Positions 43,801-53,099 of a stretch of 64,000 bases of DNA are shown here, piece by piece. Position 1 is the first letter of the stretch. Every line of letters starts with the position of its first letter. The notes beneath the pieces are model-generated. The model did no database searches. It saw only the letters and a list, made by a program, of their open reading frames with translations, and had not been told where the DNA came from. The position numbers and the translations under genes are program-made. Source of the DNA: Dromiciops gliroides (lineage: Eukaryota; Chordata; Mammalia; Microbiotheria; Microbiotheriidae); contig NC_057863.1 of the NCBI RefSeq assembly GCF_019393635.1, forward strand, positions 644,718,660 through 644,782,659, written 5' to 3'.

Positions 43801-46800
43801 TTGTCAGTGTTCCGGGTCACCCCCGATAGATGCTCAGTGGAAGAGAAGGGGCTGTTTCCTTAGCTGGGAGTTGCCTCTGTCATTGAGGCCTCTCTGGCAG
43901 AAGGGAAGGTGGAAAAACCTCAGAGTCTGGTTTAAAGAAATACTGGTCCTTAGACTCAGAGGACCGTGGGACTTGAGGCAGGTCTTCCTCCTCGGTTTTC
44001 TCATCTGTAAAATGGGATGATTAATCGTGCTTGAGCTGCATGACTCACAAATACTGAAGGAAGAGCCTGCTGTAGTCACAGGCTCTCAGGCTGGGGGGGA
44101 GGGGGGAGGGGGCCCAGCTCTCCTGCCTCAACCTGGCTTCCCTCGGGCGCCTGCTCGCCTTCACCAAGAGCGACTTGGAGCCAAGTCCATCCCATGGGCC
44201 TGAGCAGACCCAACTCAGAACTCTTCTTTCCTTCTCTCCATCCCAAATTCCTTCAACTGACAAGGAGACGTCTTGTTGTCGAGTCACCTGCCAGAATGTG
44301 AGCCAGACCCTTGCCTCCCTTGGGGCCACAAATGAAGGCCTTGACAGAAGCGTAAAACTTGCCCTGTCTACTCCCTCTGTGCGTCAGGCGTGTTGATGAG
44401 TCTTACCCTATATTGGTGGTGGTTGTCTCCGTCTTTGGTAAAGACGCCACCTCATTAGCGAGGCCCCTTCCAGTTCAGAGGCTGCTCCTGCAGATGTCAT
44501 GACATACCAGTGGGCCTGAGCCCCACGCCATTAATGAGCCCACCCACCTGATCGCAGTCTCAGCCAAATTCTCCACCAGAATTTGCCCAAACAGGAGAAT
44601 CTTGGTGGATGCTTGAGTCCCTAGCCTTTCCCTGATTGGCTAGTCCAGTAACCCTCTCCAACATGGAAATGGCCCTTTCTTTACAAAGTCGGGCTGACTT
44701 CCAGGTGTCCCTGCTTTCTTCCACCTTCAAAATGCCCACAAACCATCCCTTGGGTTCAAGATTTCAAGAAACAGTCAAATGCTTATCCTTAGAAAGCTAA
44801 TTGCTGTGGTTTATGAATAATTAATGAATCATTCTTGTGAACAGAGAGTACAAAAGATATGTTTGCCCCATCTCCAACCACCTCGGGGTCCCTGGAGGGA
44901 TGATCAGACATCCAAGAAAAGACCAGCCTCAACCAAAGCCTGAAGGGGGAGGGAGGGTTAACTGCTCCCACAAACACCACTCTGGGCTGGGGGACTCTGG
45001 GGGAGGAGTTCCATTTCTTTGGTATGGTGTGGCTGCTGTCTCAATCTGAGTGCCTTTACCTGGGGGTGCTGGGGCTGAGCTAGTTTTTGGCCAGGTCTGA
45101 ATAATGGCAGCCGTCCCCAGAGAGCTTTTTAAACAAGAACTTCACAAATAGGACCTCACGTGGTCCACACAACCACTCAGGGAGGTAGATGCTGTTATCT
45201 CCCTTTACACTTGAGGAAACCGAGGCAGATGGAGATGAAGTGACTTGCCCAGGGTCACGCCATCGGTCAGGGCTTGTATTTTGCAAGGTCTTCACTCTTC
45301 CTCCTCAGCTGTGGAGTCACCCAGCTGTGGGACCAGTTTCAGACATCCCAGTCTCCACAGTTCTTCAGGCATCACTGAGAGCAGCTCAGCCTTCACGACT
45401 CCCATTTCTATGGAACCTTCTGAACCTCATCCTGTGAAGGAGGTGCTTTTATCCTTAGTTCACAAATGAGGAAACTGAGGCAGGAAGGTTAAATGACATG
45501 CCCAGCTGGGAAATGTCGGGCCAGATTTTGATTCGGTGTGTACGACACAAGTAGTTGGAGTCATGGAGTGCAGAGCTGGAGCGGAGTCAGACCTGAGTTC
45601 AAATCCAGCCTCAGTCACTCAAACTCTTGGGGGGGAGGGGGCAATGGGGGTTAAGTGACTTGCCCAGGGTCACACAACCAGTAAGTATCAAGTGTCTGAG
45701 GCCGGATTTGAACTCAGGTCCTCCTGACTCCAGGGCCGGTGCTCTATGCACTGTGCCGCCCCCAGTCACTCAAACTCTTAGGCCTCTGTTTCTTCAGTTG
45801 TGGGATAGGGAGAGTCATGAGGACGGCATTTGTGAAGGACCACACGGTGATGGTTATCACTCTCCCAACGTGGCACCACTCTTGTCTTGAGGCTCCACTT
45901 TGTAGTTGTCTGCTTCTGCTTCACATTTTAAAAGCTCTTGTGTGGCCGGCCAGCGTCTTCTACCTTCGTGGCAGTCGCTGAGCCCCACTGGACCATCTGG
46001 GATCTTAGGGATTTCTGGAGTATCCACCGGTGAGAGAAAAGGAGGGATCTTCGGACCCCATTCCTGGAGTCAAGAAAACCTGAGTTCGGGTCCTGCCTCA
46101 GACACTCCCTAGCTTTGTGATTCTGGGCAAGTCACTTCACCCTGCCTGCCTCAGTTTCCTCATCTGTTAAATGAGCTGGAGAAGGAAATGGCAACCACTC
46201 CAGTGTCTCTGCCAAGAAAACCCCCAGTGGAGTCACAGAGTCAGACCCTGCTGAACAACAATTATAATGCTCAACACTCAGGAACATTAAGATACTTAAG
46301 ATGTCTGTCGGTTGAAGGAATGAGGGAGGTGAACCTGTGAGCTCGTGATCCAGTCCCCCATGTTACAGACAAGGCCCAGGAAAGAGGAGCAACTGACCCC
46401 AAGGCCTTGGGCTTGTGGGGTCTGGGATGGGGCCCAATCTTCCCTCTACTCTGGGCACACTAACCCTAGTTTCACCCCCTTCACACCATTCGAGATCTCC
46501 TCTACTCCGTAGGCCCTGAGTGAACAGAATGGCCACCCAACCAAATGACCTTTTGCTGTTTCCAGGTTTCAATCGCGGTGGGGGTGGAAGCAATAACAGT
46601 GGTGGGGGCTACCCTCAGAACCGCTGGAGCAGCAATAACAGGGACAACAGCTCCAACAACCGAGGCGGCTACACTCGGGCCCCTCAGCCACAGAACTACC
46701 CCCCTGTCCGCAGCCAGCCTCCCAGCACAGGTGGTGGCAGCAGCAACAGTGGCACCAGCTACAAAAGCAGTACCATCCCCAGCTCGGGGGCCAGCAGCTG

Positions 46801-48478
46801 CAGCAGTAATCCTCCTGTGAGCAGCTACAGCCCTCCCCAGGTAAGGCCTTCTTGGCACACCTTCCGATGGAGGGTTACTGATGACTCTTGATAGGAACTG
46901 AGCCTCTGGAAGGTGGCCCCAAGAGACTCTGGGTAATTTCTGGTCTTTGTGGTCCCTTGAGCTGGTTCCTCTGCCTGTTCTTGCTTGTATGAGCACAGGC
47001 TAGCTAGTGCTTCTATAAGAGGTCTGGATTAGAGCAGAGGGCCCAAGGACCTTTCTGTGGGTCCCAGACCCCCTTGGCCAGCCAGCCTGGTGATACCTAT
47101 AGACCCTTTTTGGAAAAATGCATTCTACTGGAATTTTTTTTTTTTTTTTTTTTTTTGGTGAGGCAGTTGGGGTTAAGTGACTTGCCCAGGGTCACACAGC
47201 TAATAAGTGTGTAAAGTGTCTGAGGCCAGATTTGAACTCAGGTCCTCCTGAATCCAGGGCCGGTGCTCTATGCACTACGCCACCTAGCTGCCCCCCAAAC
47301 ATTTTAAAAAGAAAAGTTTACAGCTGGCAGGGAAAGACTCTTCTCTCCCCAGCGACTCTCACTTTGGGCAGGAGGCCTGTGATGTGGCCTTTTTTGGCCA
47401 TGCCCACATCCCTTACTCCCTAGTGCTGTTGAGGAATTAGATCTCAGCTCCTTGCAACTGTTGGTGGCCATGTTTCTAGCTACCTTGGCAGTCTTTGTCC
47501 AGTTCCCCATTTCCCAGCTGAGGCAACTGAGACTTGAGTTAGGTCATTTGCCCAGGATCCTGACCTTCCTCACCTTTGTGACGTGACCAGGGCGGGGTTG
47601 GGGACACTGGTGCCCACAGTCTGTGAGAAGGGGCTGCCTTGTGCCCACTGCCTCCAAATGTCGTGGTGATCCCCAGTTATCTTCAGTGGTGACTGAGGGT
47701 GGATTCCAGCCCAGGGCCTTGCTAGGATTCAGACCCAGGTCTGACGATGTCCAGGAGGAAAGAGAGCGTTTGAATGAAAGCACTTGGGGCCATCGGGCCA
47801 CATGGTGAGGGGGATGCCGAGGGGGGGGTCCAACCCTGGGGCCTCCCTGTGCTCATCTACAAATCACCCTGTTTGTCTTTGCAGCAGACCTATACCCCAA
47901 CCTATAATCAGGGCGGGTACACCCAGCCAGCTTACACCGCTCCGCCACCCCCTCCGCCGCCACCCCCTCCCACCTACAACTATGGGAGCTACAGCACCTA
48001 CACCCCCCCTTACACCACCCCCCCGCCACCCCCCACCGGACAGACCTACAATCAACAGAGCTACAACCAGTATCAGCAGGTAGGCCCTGGGGAACGGGGG
48101 GGGGTGCTATGTCTTGTGTGCTCTAGCCAGTGGGAGAGCGCTGGGATGGGGGACATCTGCGAGCTCACAGTCTGGTACTTCCTTCTGTTAGCTCCACCAT
48201 CCTGGCTCCTTGCTAACTTCAGGGGGCAGGAGGCAGTGGCCCTTGGAATACTTCCTGCCTACCCGGGGGGGGGGGGGGGGGGGGGAAGGGCATAGATGAC
48301 TGCAGGGACTGGCCAGCACAGCCTCTGCAGGTCCAAGTGCTGATGGCTCACCTTCTCTCTCCTCCAGTACGCCCAGCAGTGGAACCAGTACTATCAGGGC
48401 CAGTGGCCACCCTACTACGGCAACTATGACTACGGGAGCTATTCGGGGAGCACACAGGGGGGCTCTAGCACACAGTAG
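19410..48478 (+). CDS. HNRNPUL1: HNRNPUL1, heterogeneous nuclear ribonucleoprotein U-like 1
   Basis: Nuclear RNA-binding protein of the hnRNP U family (also E1B-AP5), linked to mRNA handling and DNA-end processing. Exons: 19410-19821 (donor uncertain), 20677-20805, 24304-24466, 25720-25793, 28298-28437, 30635-30734, 33289-33401, 34430-34696, 35570-35692, 35794-35922, 42148-42316, 43173-43487, 46566-46840, 47885-48079, 48368-48478; 904 codons plus stop. Domains in order: N-terminal SAP motif ([20 protein letters not shown]), Glu/Pro-rich linker, SPRY ([15 protein letters not shown] to LNFGQ-like EFNFGQR), P-loop kinase-like domain with Walker [13 protein letters not shown] boxes ([20 protein letters not shown]), then Gly/Asn and Tyr/Pro-rich tail ending GSSTQ. 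Human protein is 856 residues. hnRNPUL2 was excluded by the [12 protein letters not shown] region and the C-tail. Confidence 0.96.
21393..21600 (+). mobile_element. CORE-SINE with a different tail
   Basis: Head and CORE as in the short SINE, but continues past the CORE into AATCATGACATCACCTCCCAATGTCATGGTCATCTTTGAGAA-CAAGGACAAACAA, a tail not seen in the other copies here. HNRNPUL1 intron 2. Confidence 0.75.
21947..22104 (+). mobile_element. Short tRNA-derived CORE-SINE
   Basis: Sense copy with a C-rich degenerate tail; near-duplicate flanks aaagacttcat and aaaggcttcat. Confidence 0.9.
22140..22340 (+). mobile_element. Mar-1-type CORE-SINE
   Basis: GTGTGACCCTGGGCAAGTCACTTCACC then GAGAAGGAAATAGCCGAGTACTCCAGTATCTTTGCC and AGAGTCAGAAACAACTGAACAA. 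Confidence 0.8.
22969..23398. mobile_element. hAT-like MITE candidate, split by Mar-1
   Basis: Left end CCAGAGGTATCAGACTGGAGGCCC and right end GAGTTGGACACCCTGCTCT are roughly inverted copies, resembling the CAGNGGTGTCAAACT termini of hAT elements. Interior AATGGAAAATATTTAACA and TAATATTAATATGTAGTTTTATAAGTCA flank a Mar-1 at about 23062-23312. Confidence 0.5.
23062..23312 (+). mobile_element. Mar-1-type CORE-SINE
   Basis: Full head, CORE and Bov-B-like tail (GAGCTGGAGAAGGAAATGGCAAACCACTCC, CACAAATGGGGTCACAAAGAG, TTTAACAACAA). Confidence 0.85.
23860..24015 (-). mobile_element. Short CORE-SINE, first of a tandem pair
   Basis: Antisense; left flank caaacatgg (23849-23857), right flank ccaaacatgttttt (24016-24029). 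Confidence 0.92.
24030..24192 (-). mobile_element. Short CORE-SINE, second of a tandem pair
   Basis: Antisense; flanked by caaacatgttttt at 24017-24029 and 24193-24205, the same target as its neighbour. Confidence 0.92.
26765..26925 (-). mobile_element. MIR fragment
   Basis: ATAGAGAAACTGAGGCTCCCAGA and GCTTCAACCCTCAGGTCC with antisense head CACTGAGCCACC. Confidence 0.65.
26943..27160 (+). mobile_element. Ther-1/MIR CORE-SINE
   Basis: TGACTGGAGTCAGGAAGACCTGAGTTCAGATC, CACCTTGGGCAAGTTACTTCTC, then CATTGTTAAAAAGATTAAATGAG. Confidence 0.75.
27565..27702 (-). mobile_element. Short CORE-SINE
   Basis: Antisense copy without a clear poly(T); older than most by divergence. Confidence 0.88.
27715..28210. 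other. Unclassified dispersed-looking sequence in HNRNPUL1 intron 4
   Basis: GGTCCCTGCCCTCAAGAAATTCTGAGCCTAATG and following G/A-rich text resemble old LINE-type repeats, but I cannot name the family. Confidence 0.3.
28298..34696 (+). CDS. HNRNPUL1: HNRNPUL1 SPRY-domain exons (5-8)
   Basis: Four exons (28298-28437, 30635-30734, 33289-33401, 34430-34696) carry the SPRY fold, a protein-interaction beta sandwich: [68 protein letters not shown] and VEFNFGQR are all recognisable. Very close to human over the whole stretch. Confidence 0.94.
28875..29030 (+). mobile_element. MIR
   Basis: GTGTGATCTTGGGCAAGTCACTTAAATC, CTCAGTTTCCTCATCTGTAAAATGAAGG. HNRNPUL1 intron 5. Confidence 0.75.
30400..30500 (-). 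mobile_element. MIR fragment
   Basis: ATCCCCATTTTACACGTGAGAGAAACTGAGGCCC. Confidence 0.65.
31060..31382 (+). mobile_element. L1 LINE fragment, plus strand
   Basis: GGAGAAATGCAAAGTAAGCCAATGCTGAGGTACTACCTCACACCCATCAG and following text match the L1 ORF2 region just before the ORF2 end (human GGAGAAATGCAAATCAAAACC ... GAGATACCATCTCACACC). HNRNPUL1 intron 6. Confidence 0.75.
31383..31540 (+). mobile_element. Short CORE-SINE
   Basis: Sense copy at the boundary between two L1 pieces; tail AAAAAAACAAACAAC. Confidence 0.92.
31545..32730 (-). mobile_element. L1 LINE fragment, minus strand
   Basis: Antisense L1 3' region: TCTCCTGGTTCTGCTTACCTCGCTCTGCATCAGTTCATA, GAGCTGCTATAAATACTCTTGC, GGTATCACTGGGTCAAA and, further in, GTGCAAAACCTTTCAATTTTATATAACC. 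Minus-strand translation near 32188-32330 includes [17 protein letters not shown], the L1 ORF2 motif. A SINE splits it at 31929-32075. Confidence 0.8.
31929..32075 (-). mobile_element. Short CORE-SINE inside L1
   Basis: Antisense; perfect 18-base duplication tccccttcattacttctt at 31911-31928 and 32076-32093. Confidence 0.95.
35570..42316 (+). CDS. HNRNPUL1: HNRNPUL1 P-loop (polynucleotide-kinase-like) exons 9-11
   Basis: Exons 35570-35692, 35794-35922 and 42148-42316. Walker [11 protein letters not shown] lies in exon 9; exon 10 gives [18 protein letters not shown] and RNYILDQ, the likely Walker-B-like strand; exon 11 gives [18 protein letters not shown]. The intron between exons 10 and 11 is 6.2 kb, the largest of the gene. 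Exon 11 ends at a donor disturbed by a SINE insertion (see that entry). Confidence 0.93.
37060..37240 (+). mobile_element. MIR
   Basis: GGGTTCAAATTTACTCTCCGACCCTTACTAGC, CCTTGAACAAGTCCCTTCACTTTTCTG, ACCTGTAAAATGAAGGGGTTGG. HNRNPUL1 intron 10. Confidence 0.78.
37474..37607 (+). mobile_element. 5'-truncated short CORE-SINE
   Basis: Lacks the first about 30 bases (starts at AGCACCAGCCC) yet has a perfect 16-base duplication aaataaagatgtcctt at 37458-37473 and 37608-37623; tail (AAT)n. Confidence 0.92.
37999..38149 (+). mobile_element. Short CORE-SINE
   Basis: Sense; duplicated ttaaatgttcca at 37987-37998 and 38150-38161. Confidence 0.93.
39933..40070 (-). mobile_element. Short CORE-SINE
   Basis: Antisense, more diverged copy with small deletions near the head. 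Confidence 0.88.
40889..41053 (+). mobile_element. Short CORE-SINE, CTGCAG variant
   Basis: Sense; head reads GTGGCGCTGCAGTGG, with a CT insertion relative to GTGGCGCAGTGG. Duplicated agcattacagg at 40878-40888 and 41054-41064. Confidence 0.93.
42320..42488 (+). mobile_element. Short CORE-SINE inserted at the HNRNPUL1 exon 11 splice donor
   Basis: A sense short SINE with A-rich tail begins 3-5 bases into intron 11. The 14-base target duplication agaaatgaaaggta is found at 42306-42319 (exon end plus GTA) and again at 42489-42502. Thus the last 11 exon bases and the GT are duplicated 183 bases downstream. Confidence 0.93.
43173..48478 (+). CDS. HNRNPUL1: HNRNPUL1 RGG/low-complexity C-terminal exons 12-15
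   Basis: Exons 43173-43487, 46566-46840, 47885-48079 and 48368-48478. Exon 12 ends in RGG boxes and a Gly run; exon 13 is Asn/Gly/Ser-rich with [11 protein letters not shown]; exon 14 has two polyproline runs (the longer about ten Pro) flanked by Tyr-rich repeats; exon 15 ends in [16 protein letters not shown]. Such a tail is typical of RNA-binding, condensate-forming proteins. The tail differs from human in repeat number and in exon 13 composition. Confidence 0.93.
43738..44045 (+). mobile_element. Two MIR fragments in HNRNPUL1 intron 12
   Basis: CCAGGTGACCCTTGGGTAAGTCACTTGTC (43775-43805) and TTTTCTCATCTGTAAAATGGGATGATTAATCG (43998-44030). Confidence 0.6.
45125..45262 (-). mobile_element. 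MIR
   Basis: GTTATCTCCCTTTACACTTGAGGAAACCGAGGCAG and AGTGACTTGCCCAGGGTCACGCC. A second antisense MIR piece follows at 45425-45535. Confidence 0.75.
45555..45830 (+). mobile_element. CORE-SINE split by a short SINE
   Basis: AGACCTGAGTTCAAATCCAGCCTCAGTCACTCAAACTCTT is interrupted at 45629 and resumes at 45763; probably Mar-1 or MIR type. Confidence 0.65.
45629..45762 (-). mobile_element. Short CORE-SINE
   Basis: Antisense; perfect duplication cagtcactcaaactctt at 45612-45628 and 45763-45779. Its poly(T) is replaced by a G-run. Confidence 0.93.
46050..46270 (+). mobile_element. Mar-1-type CORE-SINE
   Basis: GATTCTGGGCAAGTCACTTCACC, GAGCTGGAGAAGGAAATGGCAACCACTCCAGTGTCTCTGCC and CTGAACAACAATTATAATG. 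Confidence 0.82.
47136..47296 (-). mobile_element. Short CORE-SINE
   Basis: Antisense with about 23 T tail; HNRNPUL1 intron 13. Confidence 0.94.
48262..48286. repeat. Long G homopolymer
   Basis: About 24 consecutive G in HNRNPUL1 intron 14; assembly length may be unreliable. Confidence 0.9.
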
Positions 48479-49275
48479 CTGGGGCTTCCCCAGAGGCAGA
48501 GACCATGCCCTCGGCCTGGGCCCAAGGGCAGCTGCTGGCCTGCCCTACTCTCACAAGTCAGTCTGCCCAGCCGCCAGCGAGCATCCGTCTGTCCGTCCGT
48601 CCGTCTGTCCGTCCTCCCGTTGAGAAGGCGTGTGATTCCTCGTCCTCTCCCACTCTTTTTCCAGTTCCGCAATGCAGCAAAAAAAGAAAGAGCCCCTTTG
48701 CTTTTTAAGTCTTCGTTTTCTTTTTGACTTTCAAACACCGGCCCTGTGCTGCCCACCCCTGCTCCTTCCCCACTGGGAAAGCACTCAGTAGCGCCAGGGG
48801 CCAGAGGAGAGCCCAGGGGCAGCCACCAGTGGCCGCTGCCCTCAAGTTCTCCTTCCCCTCAGCTTTCCAGGCCTTCTTGAAGCCAACCCCACCGGAGATG
48901 TTTTTTGTCTGAGACTTTGCAGAAAAAAAAAAGAAAAAAAAGGAAAAAAAAAAAAAGATGGAGGGAGGAAGAGGCAAGCCAGATGTTTTATGGTAATTAT
49001 GCTGTTTTTTAATTTTTAGAATTTATGTCAGTTTTTACTGTGGGACGGCTGTCAATATTTCATCAAGGTAACAATTTCTTTGCTGAGTTCAGGTGACTGA
49101 GGAAGAGCACGCATCTACTTGGGAAACGAAACCACAAAATCATCTTTAACCTAACTTTTTATACAATGTCTAAGTTCCCGTAACTTTGCACACGCTTCTG
49201 TGTTGAGTTGAATTGTAACTGCTTTTTGTATTTGAAGAGAGTGACTATTGAACTTTAAAACTTTTATTCTAGACG
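48479..49275 (+). other. HNRNPUL1: HNRNPUL1 3' UTR (approximate end)
   Basis: Follows the TAG at 48476-48478. Contains a GTCC/GTCT microsatellite (48584-48620) and an A-rich run (48923-48957). No AATAAA is seen; the sequence turns T/G-rich after CTTTTATTCTAG near 49272, where I place the end tentatively. Confidence 0.5.
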
Positions 49276-51423
49276 TGCTGGTGATCTCTTGTGGGGGGAG
49301 GGGGAGGGAGCAGCAGGGGGTGGGGGTGGGGGTGGGAGTCGGGATGGGGGAGCCCCTTGGAGAAGGCCCAGACCCAGGGTCCCACTCCATTGGCTAGGCA
49401 TTGGTTTTCAGGAAACAATGTGGCCCCCATCTCCCTGTGTTGCCCTCAACCCATTTCCCTTGGGGCTTCTTCCTTCCTGTTTTTTTCACCTACACCCCAA
49501 GTCAGCCACATGTTCAAGCCCCTATGGTGTGCCTAGGCCTGTGAGAAAGACTTGAACTCCCATAGACAGAGGAGAGAACCAGAGCCAGGGAGGGGACAGC
49601 AGCAGACCCCAGGTCAAGTCCAGGCCTCCTACACAGATGTGACAGGAAGGACCACAGAGGCAAGAGGCCTCAGAATGAGGAGAGGCTGGGGGGTTAGACT
49701 GGGACACGAGTCCCAGGGGCCTGGGATCCCCAATAGGACCCTTGGACGTAGGAGCTGTATGTATTTAACCCCCCTTTTCAGAAGAGGAAACGGAGACTCA
49801 GGCAAAGTGACTGCATGAGTTCGTGTGCACATATATGGACACGTACACACACGATCCATGCCCACACAGCTCCCTCTGCACTTTGTGCGGCCCCCCAAGT
49901 CCTGTCAAGTGTCTTCTGTGGGTACATGGTCCTAGTCAGCCATAGCTGAGCACTGTTAGACCAAGGACCCAGAGCCAGGCCGCTGTTGCGCTTGCCTTCT
50001 GCCAAGTGGGACCAGGGCTTGTGTAAGGGGAGAACAGCAAGAGGGGACTGACCTGGTACCTGTTGTGATGACAGCACCGCTAAAGATTGGGCAGGGGCGG
50101 GGACGAGATAGGGTTAGGGTTTGGGAGCTAGGGGTGGGTGACAGGTGAATTAGAGTAGAAAGGCGAGGGCAGTAACGGTTCCTTGTGAGAGCGGATCTAG
50201 GGTAAACGGAGCAACTTTGGATGCAAGATAAGGAAAGGGAAGATTGACTGGGGGCGTTTGCTGATGGTGGTCGTGCCCTCAACAGAAAAGGCCAAGTTTG
50301 GGGAGCAGAGCAAATGAGTTTCAAATGTGCCTAGTTTGAGATGTGAGGGGGCCGTGGGTGATGGGAAACTGGAGTCCTGTGTATCCCTGTCCCTATCCTT
50401 GGATTAAGGATGAATCTGAAGCCGAGTGGGTGGGATCCTCACCACAAAGTGGGCCGGGCCTAGGCCTTGTCCTGAAGTCTGCTCTGGCCCGGTACTGACC
50501 TCTAGCTCCCCCTACTGGCTTTCTTCTCCCTTGCCCTCTTCCCTTTGAACATCCCAACAAAGTTGCGGCCTTAAGAGGGACACTGCAAATTGCACACCCA
50601 CTTGACAGAGGGAAAAACAGGCTCAAACAAAGTGACCTGCCCATGTGGTGTGAGGACGTGGAGGGGCCAAGTAATTGGATTTCCCTAAAAAATGGGTGGT
50701 CACCCTCTCCTCCCTCCCCTCACTGCACCTGTCCCATGCAGGCTACCCCTCCTCAGCAAGACCCCTCTCAGGGAGGAGACGGAGAGGACCCTCCTTGCCA
50801 TCCCTCCCAACCTGTAACTTTTGGAGCACAGCCTTGTAATGACTGTCCCAGGGAATGCAGAGACAGAAGGGGCCGTTAGACAAGCAAGGCTCACTGAGGC
50901 AGTGAAGGTTGGGAGAAGGCATCCTGCAGGGCAGCTAACAACACACAAGGACTTGGAACACCATCGGTGCCCATGGATTTCTTGAACATTGCTTTGCTAC
51001 AGATTGCCCATGCGGGAGCATTCCGGCTTTGTACTTGACACCCCTGCTGTGGCTCATGTGGTCAGTCATCCAGCTTAAATGAAAGACTACCCTGAGGTCT
51101 CCCCTAACTCTCCAGGCTACCAGTTCTCAGTCCCTTCCAATGCAGCTTGGAGACGGAGCCCGCCTCCTTGTCAATAGCTTGAGTAAAAATGCCCAGACCT
51201 GGGTCCATTCCAGAGTGAGGTGTTGAGTCGGTGCAAAAGCTGAGAGGCTCAGAAATACCAACTGTTCTGAGCTGGCGAATCCACAAGGACATTGTGCTGT
51301 GGGCACAGAGCCAGCTGGGGAATGCCCAGCTCCAAGTGGGGGATGAACCCCAAGTGAGGTGAGCACCAGGCCTCCGCTTGCAGCCAGCTTTCTGACTACC
51401 ATTTCACTGTTGACTAACTGGCC

Positions 51424-51640
51424 TCTGAGGTGTTGTTCAGTCACGTCCAGCTCTTTGTGACCCGTGGACCATATGTCCATGGGGTTTTCTTGGCAAAGAT
51501 TCTGGGGTGCTTTGCCGTTTCCTTTGCCAGTGGATTGAGGCAAAGAGCTGCAAGGCACCTCAGGTCCACGTGAGGAAGTGGAGACCTGCCCAAAGTAACA
51601 GGAAGTGTCAGCAGCGGGGTTTCAGCCAAAGTGAATATTC
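51424..51640 (-). mobile_element. Mar-1-type SINE tail
   Basis: GTTGTTCAGTCACGTCCAGCTCTTTGTGACCC and GGGGTTTTCTTGGCAAAGATTCTGGGGTGCTTTGCC are the antisense of the Bov-B-like tail. Confidence 0.82.
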
Positions 51641-52056
51641 TTTCCTCAATGCTTCCCAGGGATTGTATAACTGGATGGTAAAAATTGGGCCTTTCCTATT
51701 GGAATTAGGTCAGGTCACTGGGTCTCTACCCCCATCTGAAAATGAGGGGTTCAGAGCTGAAAGGGGCCTTATAGGTCTCATAGTCTAACAATGCCCCTCA
51801 TTTTGTAGCTGAGGAAACGGACCCAGAGATGGGGGACCCCTTGCCAGAATAACTCACAAGAGCTCTGTACTGGGTCTACTCTCAACTGATCTCAATAGTG
51901 CCCTCTTTCCTCTATGGTAATAACATTCTTCCCTGACCTGGAATTCCACTATCCCTTCCTCCTCCAGATGACCTGCCTTCTCCTTGACTGAGAAGAGAGG
52001 TCCTCTGTCCTTCATTTTCCACGTCTGCTCCAGCACCTGGTAAGAAGGTGGTCTGG

Positions 52057-52210
52057 GGGCAGTTAGGTGGCACTGCAGTGGATAGAGCCCCGGCCCTGGA
52101 TTCAGGAGGACCTGAGTTCAAATCTGGCCTCAGACACTTGACACTTACTAGCTGTGTGATCCTGGACAAGTCACTTAACCCCAATTGCCTCACAAAAAAA
52201 AAAAAAAAAA
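52057..52210 (+). mobile_element. Short CORE-SINE, CTGCAG variant
   Basis: Head GTGGCACTGCAGTGG, sharing the CT insertion with 40889. Duplications aaggtggtctgg and aaggtgatctgg at 52045-52056 and 52211-52222. Confidence 0.93.
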
Positions 52211-52429
52211 AAGGTGATCTGGCTCCCTGCCAAAGCCAAGCCTCGATGTCATCTTGTCCTGGCAGCTTTTTTGCCTCTTAAGTCATGCCCTCTCTGTTTC
52301 CTCTTCAGGCTTCTTACCTTCGGGCTTCTTCTGCAACTGGCTCCAACCATTCTCAGGTCTCCCCTGTTCTTTTAAAAAAAAAAAAAAGCCCCCCCCCCTT
52401 GACCTTACCATCTCTGTATCATCCCCCCT

Positions 52430-52695
52430 CCTTTATATCCCCATTTCACAATTCAACTCTTCGGGAAAGCCTTGGACACCCATTACCTCCACAACCCCAC
52501 CTTCTACATGCTGCTTAACTCCTAGCAGTCCCGGCTTCTGACCCCATTGCTGGTCTGAAATCTCTCCAAGTTTGTAATTTCCAAATGGGTTGGCCTTTTC
52601 TCAGTCCATATCTTCCTTACCTCTGTGTCTCCAGCACTTAGCACAATGTCTTGCACACAGTACTACTGCCTTTTAATAAATATTTGATGGATTCT
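52430..52695 (+). mobile_element. L2 LINE fragment and tail
   Basis: TCTCCAGCACTTAGCACAATGTCTTGCACACAGTA-TTTTAATAAATATTTG is an L2 3' end; preceding text resembles L2 internal sequence. Confidence 0.65.
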
Positions 52696-53099
52696 TAATC
52701 TCAAATTCTGACCCTTAACCGCCCTCTTCTGGGTACATCTCCTTCCTTTGCTTTTGCAATACCTCTCCACATTCTCCCAGGAGTGGCTAGTACTTGGTCT
52801 CCATTGCTAGATCATCATCCACGGCCCTACACCCTAATCATAGCTAGCATGTATATGGTGCCTCCTTTGTGCTTGCATTGTTACAAATATTTCCTTTGAT
52901 TCACCGGTCTCTCTTTTTTATTGGCACCATCCCATCTCATGGGTTAAGTGATCACGTCTTTCATGTGAGATACCCATTCCTTTGCAGGGTAGGAGGGGAA
53001 GTCTGTGGGTGTGGAACACTGCATATAATATCAAATGTTTTCATGTATTGAGTGGTTTGTTGAATTTTTTTCCTAACTTTTTTTTTATTGCCATGCATT

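Noticed and set aside
19410-48478. HNRNPUL2 or HNRNPU as the identity
   Set aside because: Exon 10 ([12 protein letters not shown]), the RGG and Tyr/Pro tail, and AXL/CCDC97 synteny fit HNRNPUL1; the acidic linker alone resembles UL2 superficially.
48923-48957. A-rich run as the HNRNPUL1 poly(A) tail of a processed copy
   Set aside because: The gene is intron-containing and unique-looking UTR sequence continues for about 300 bases after it.
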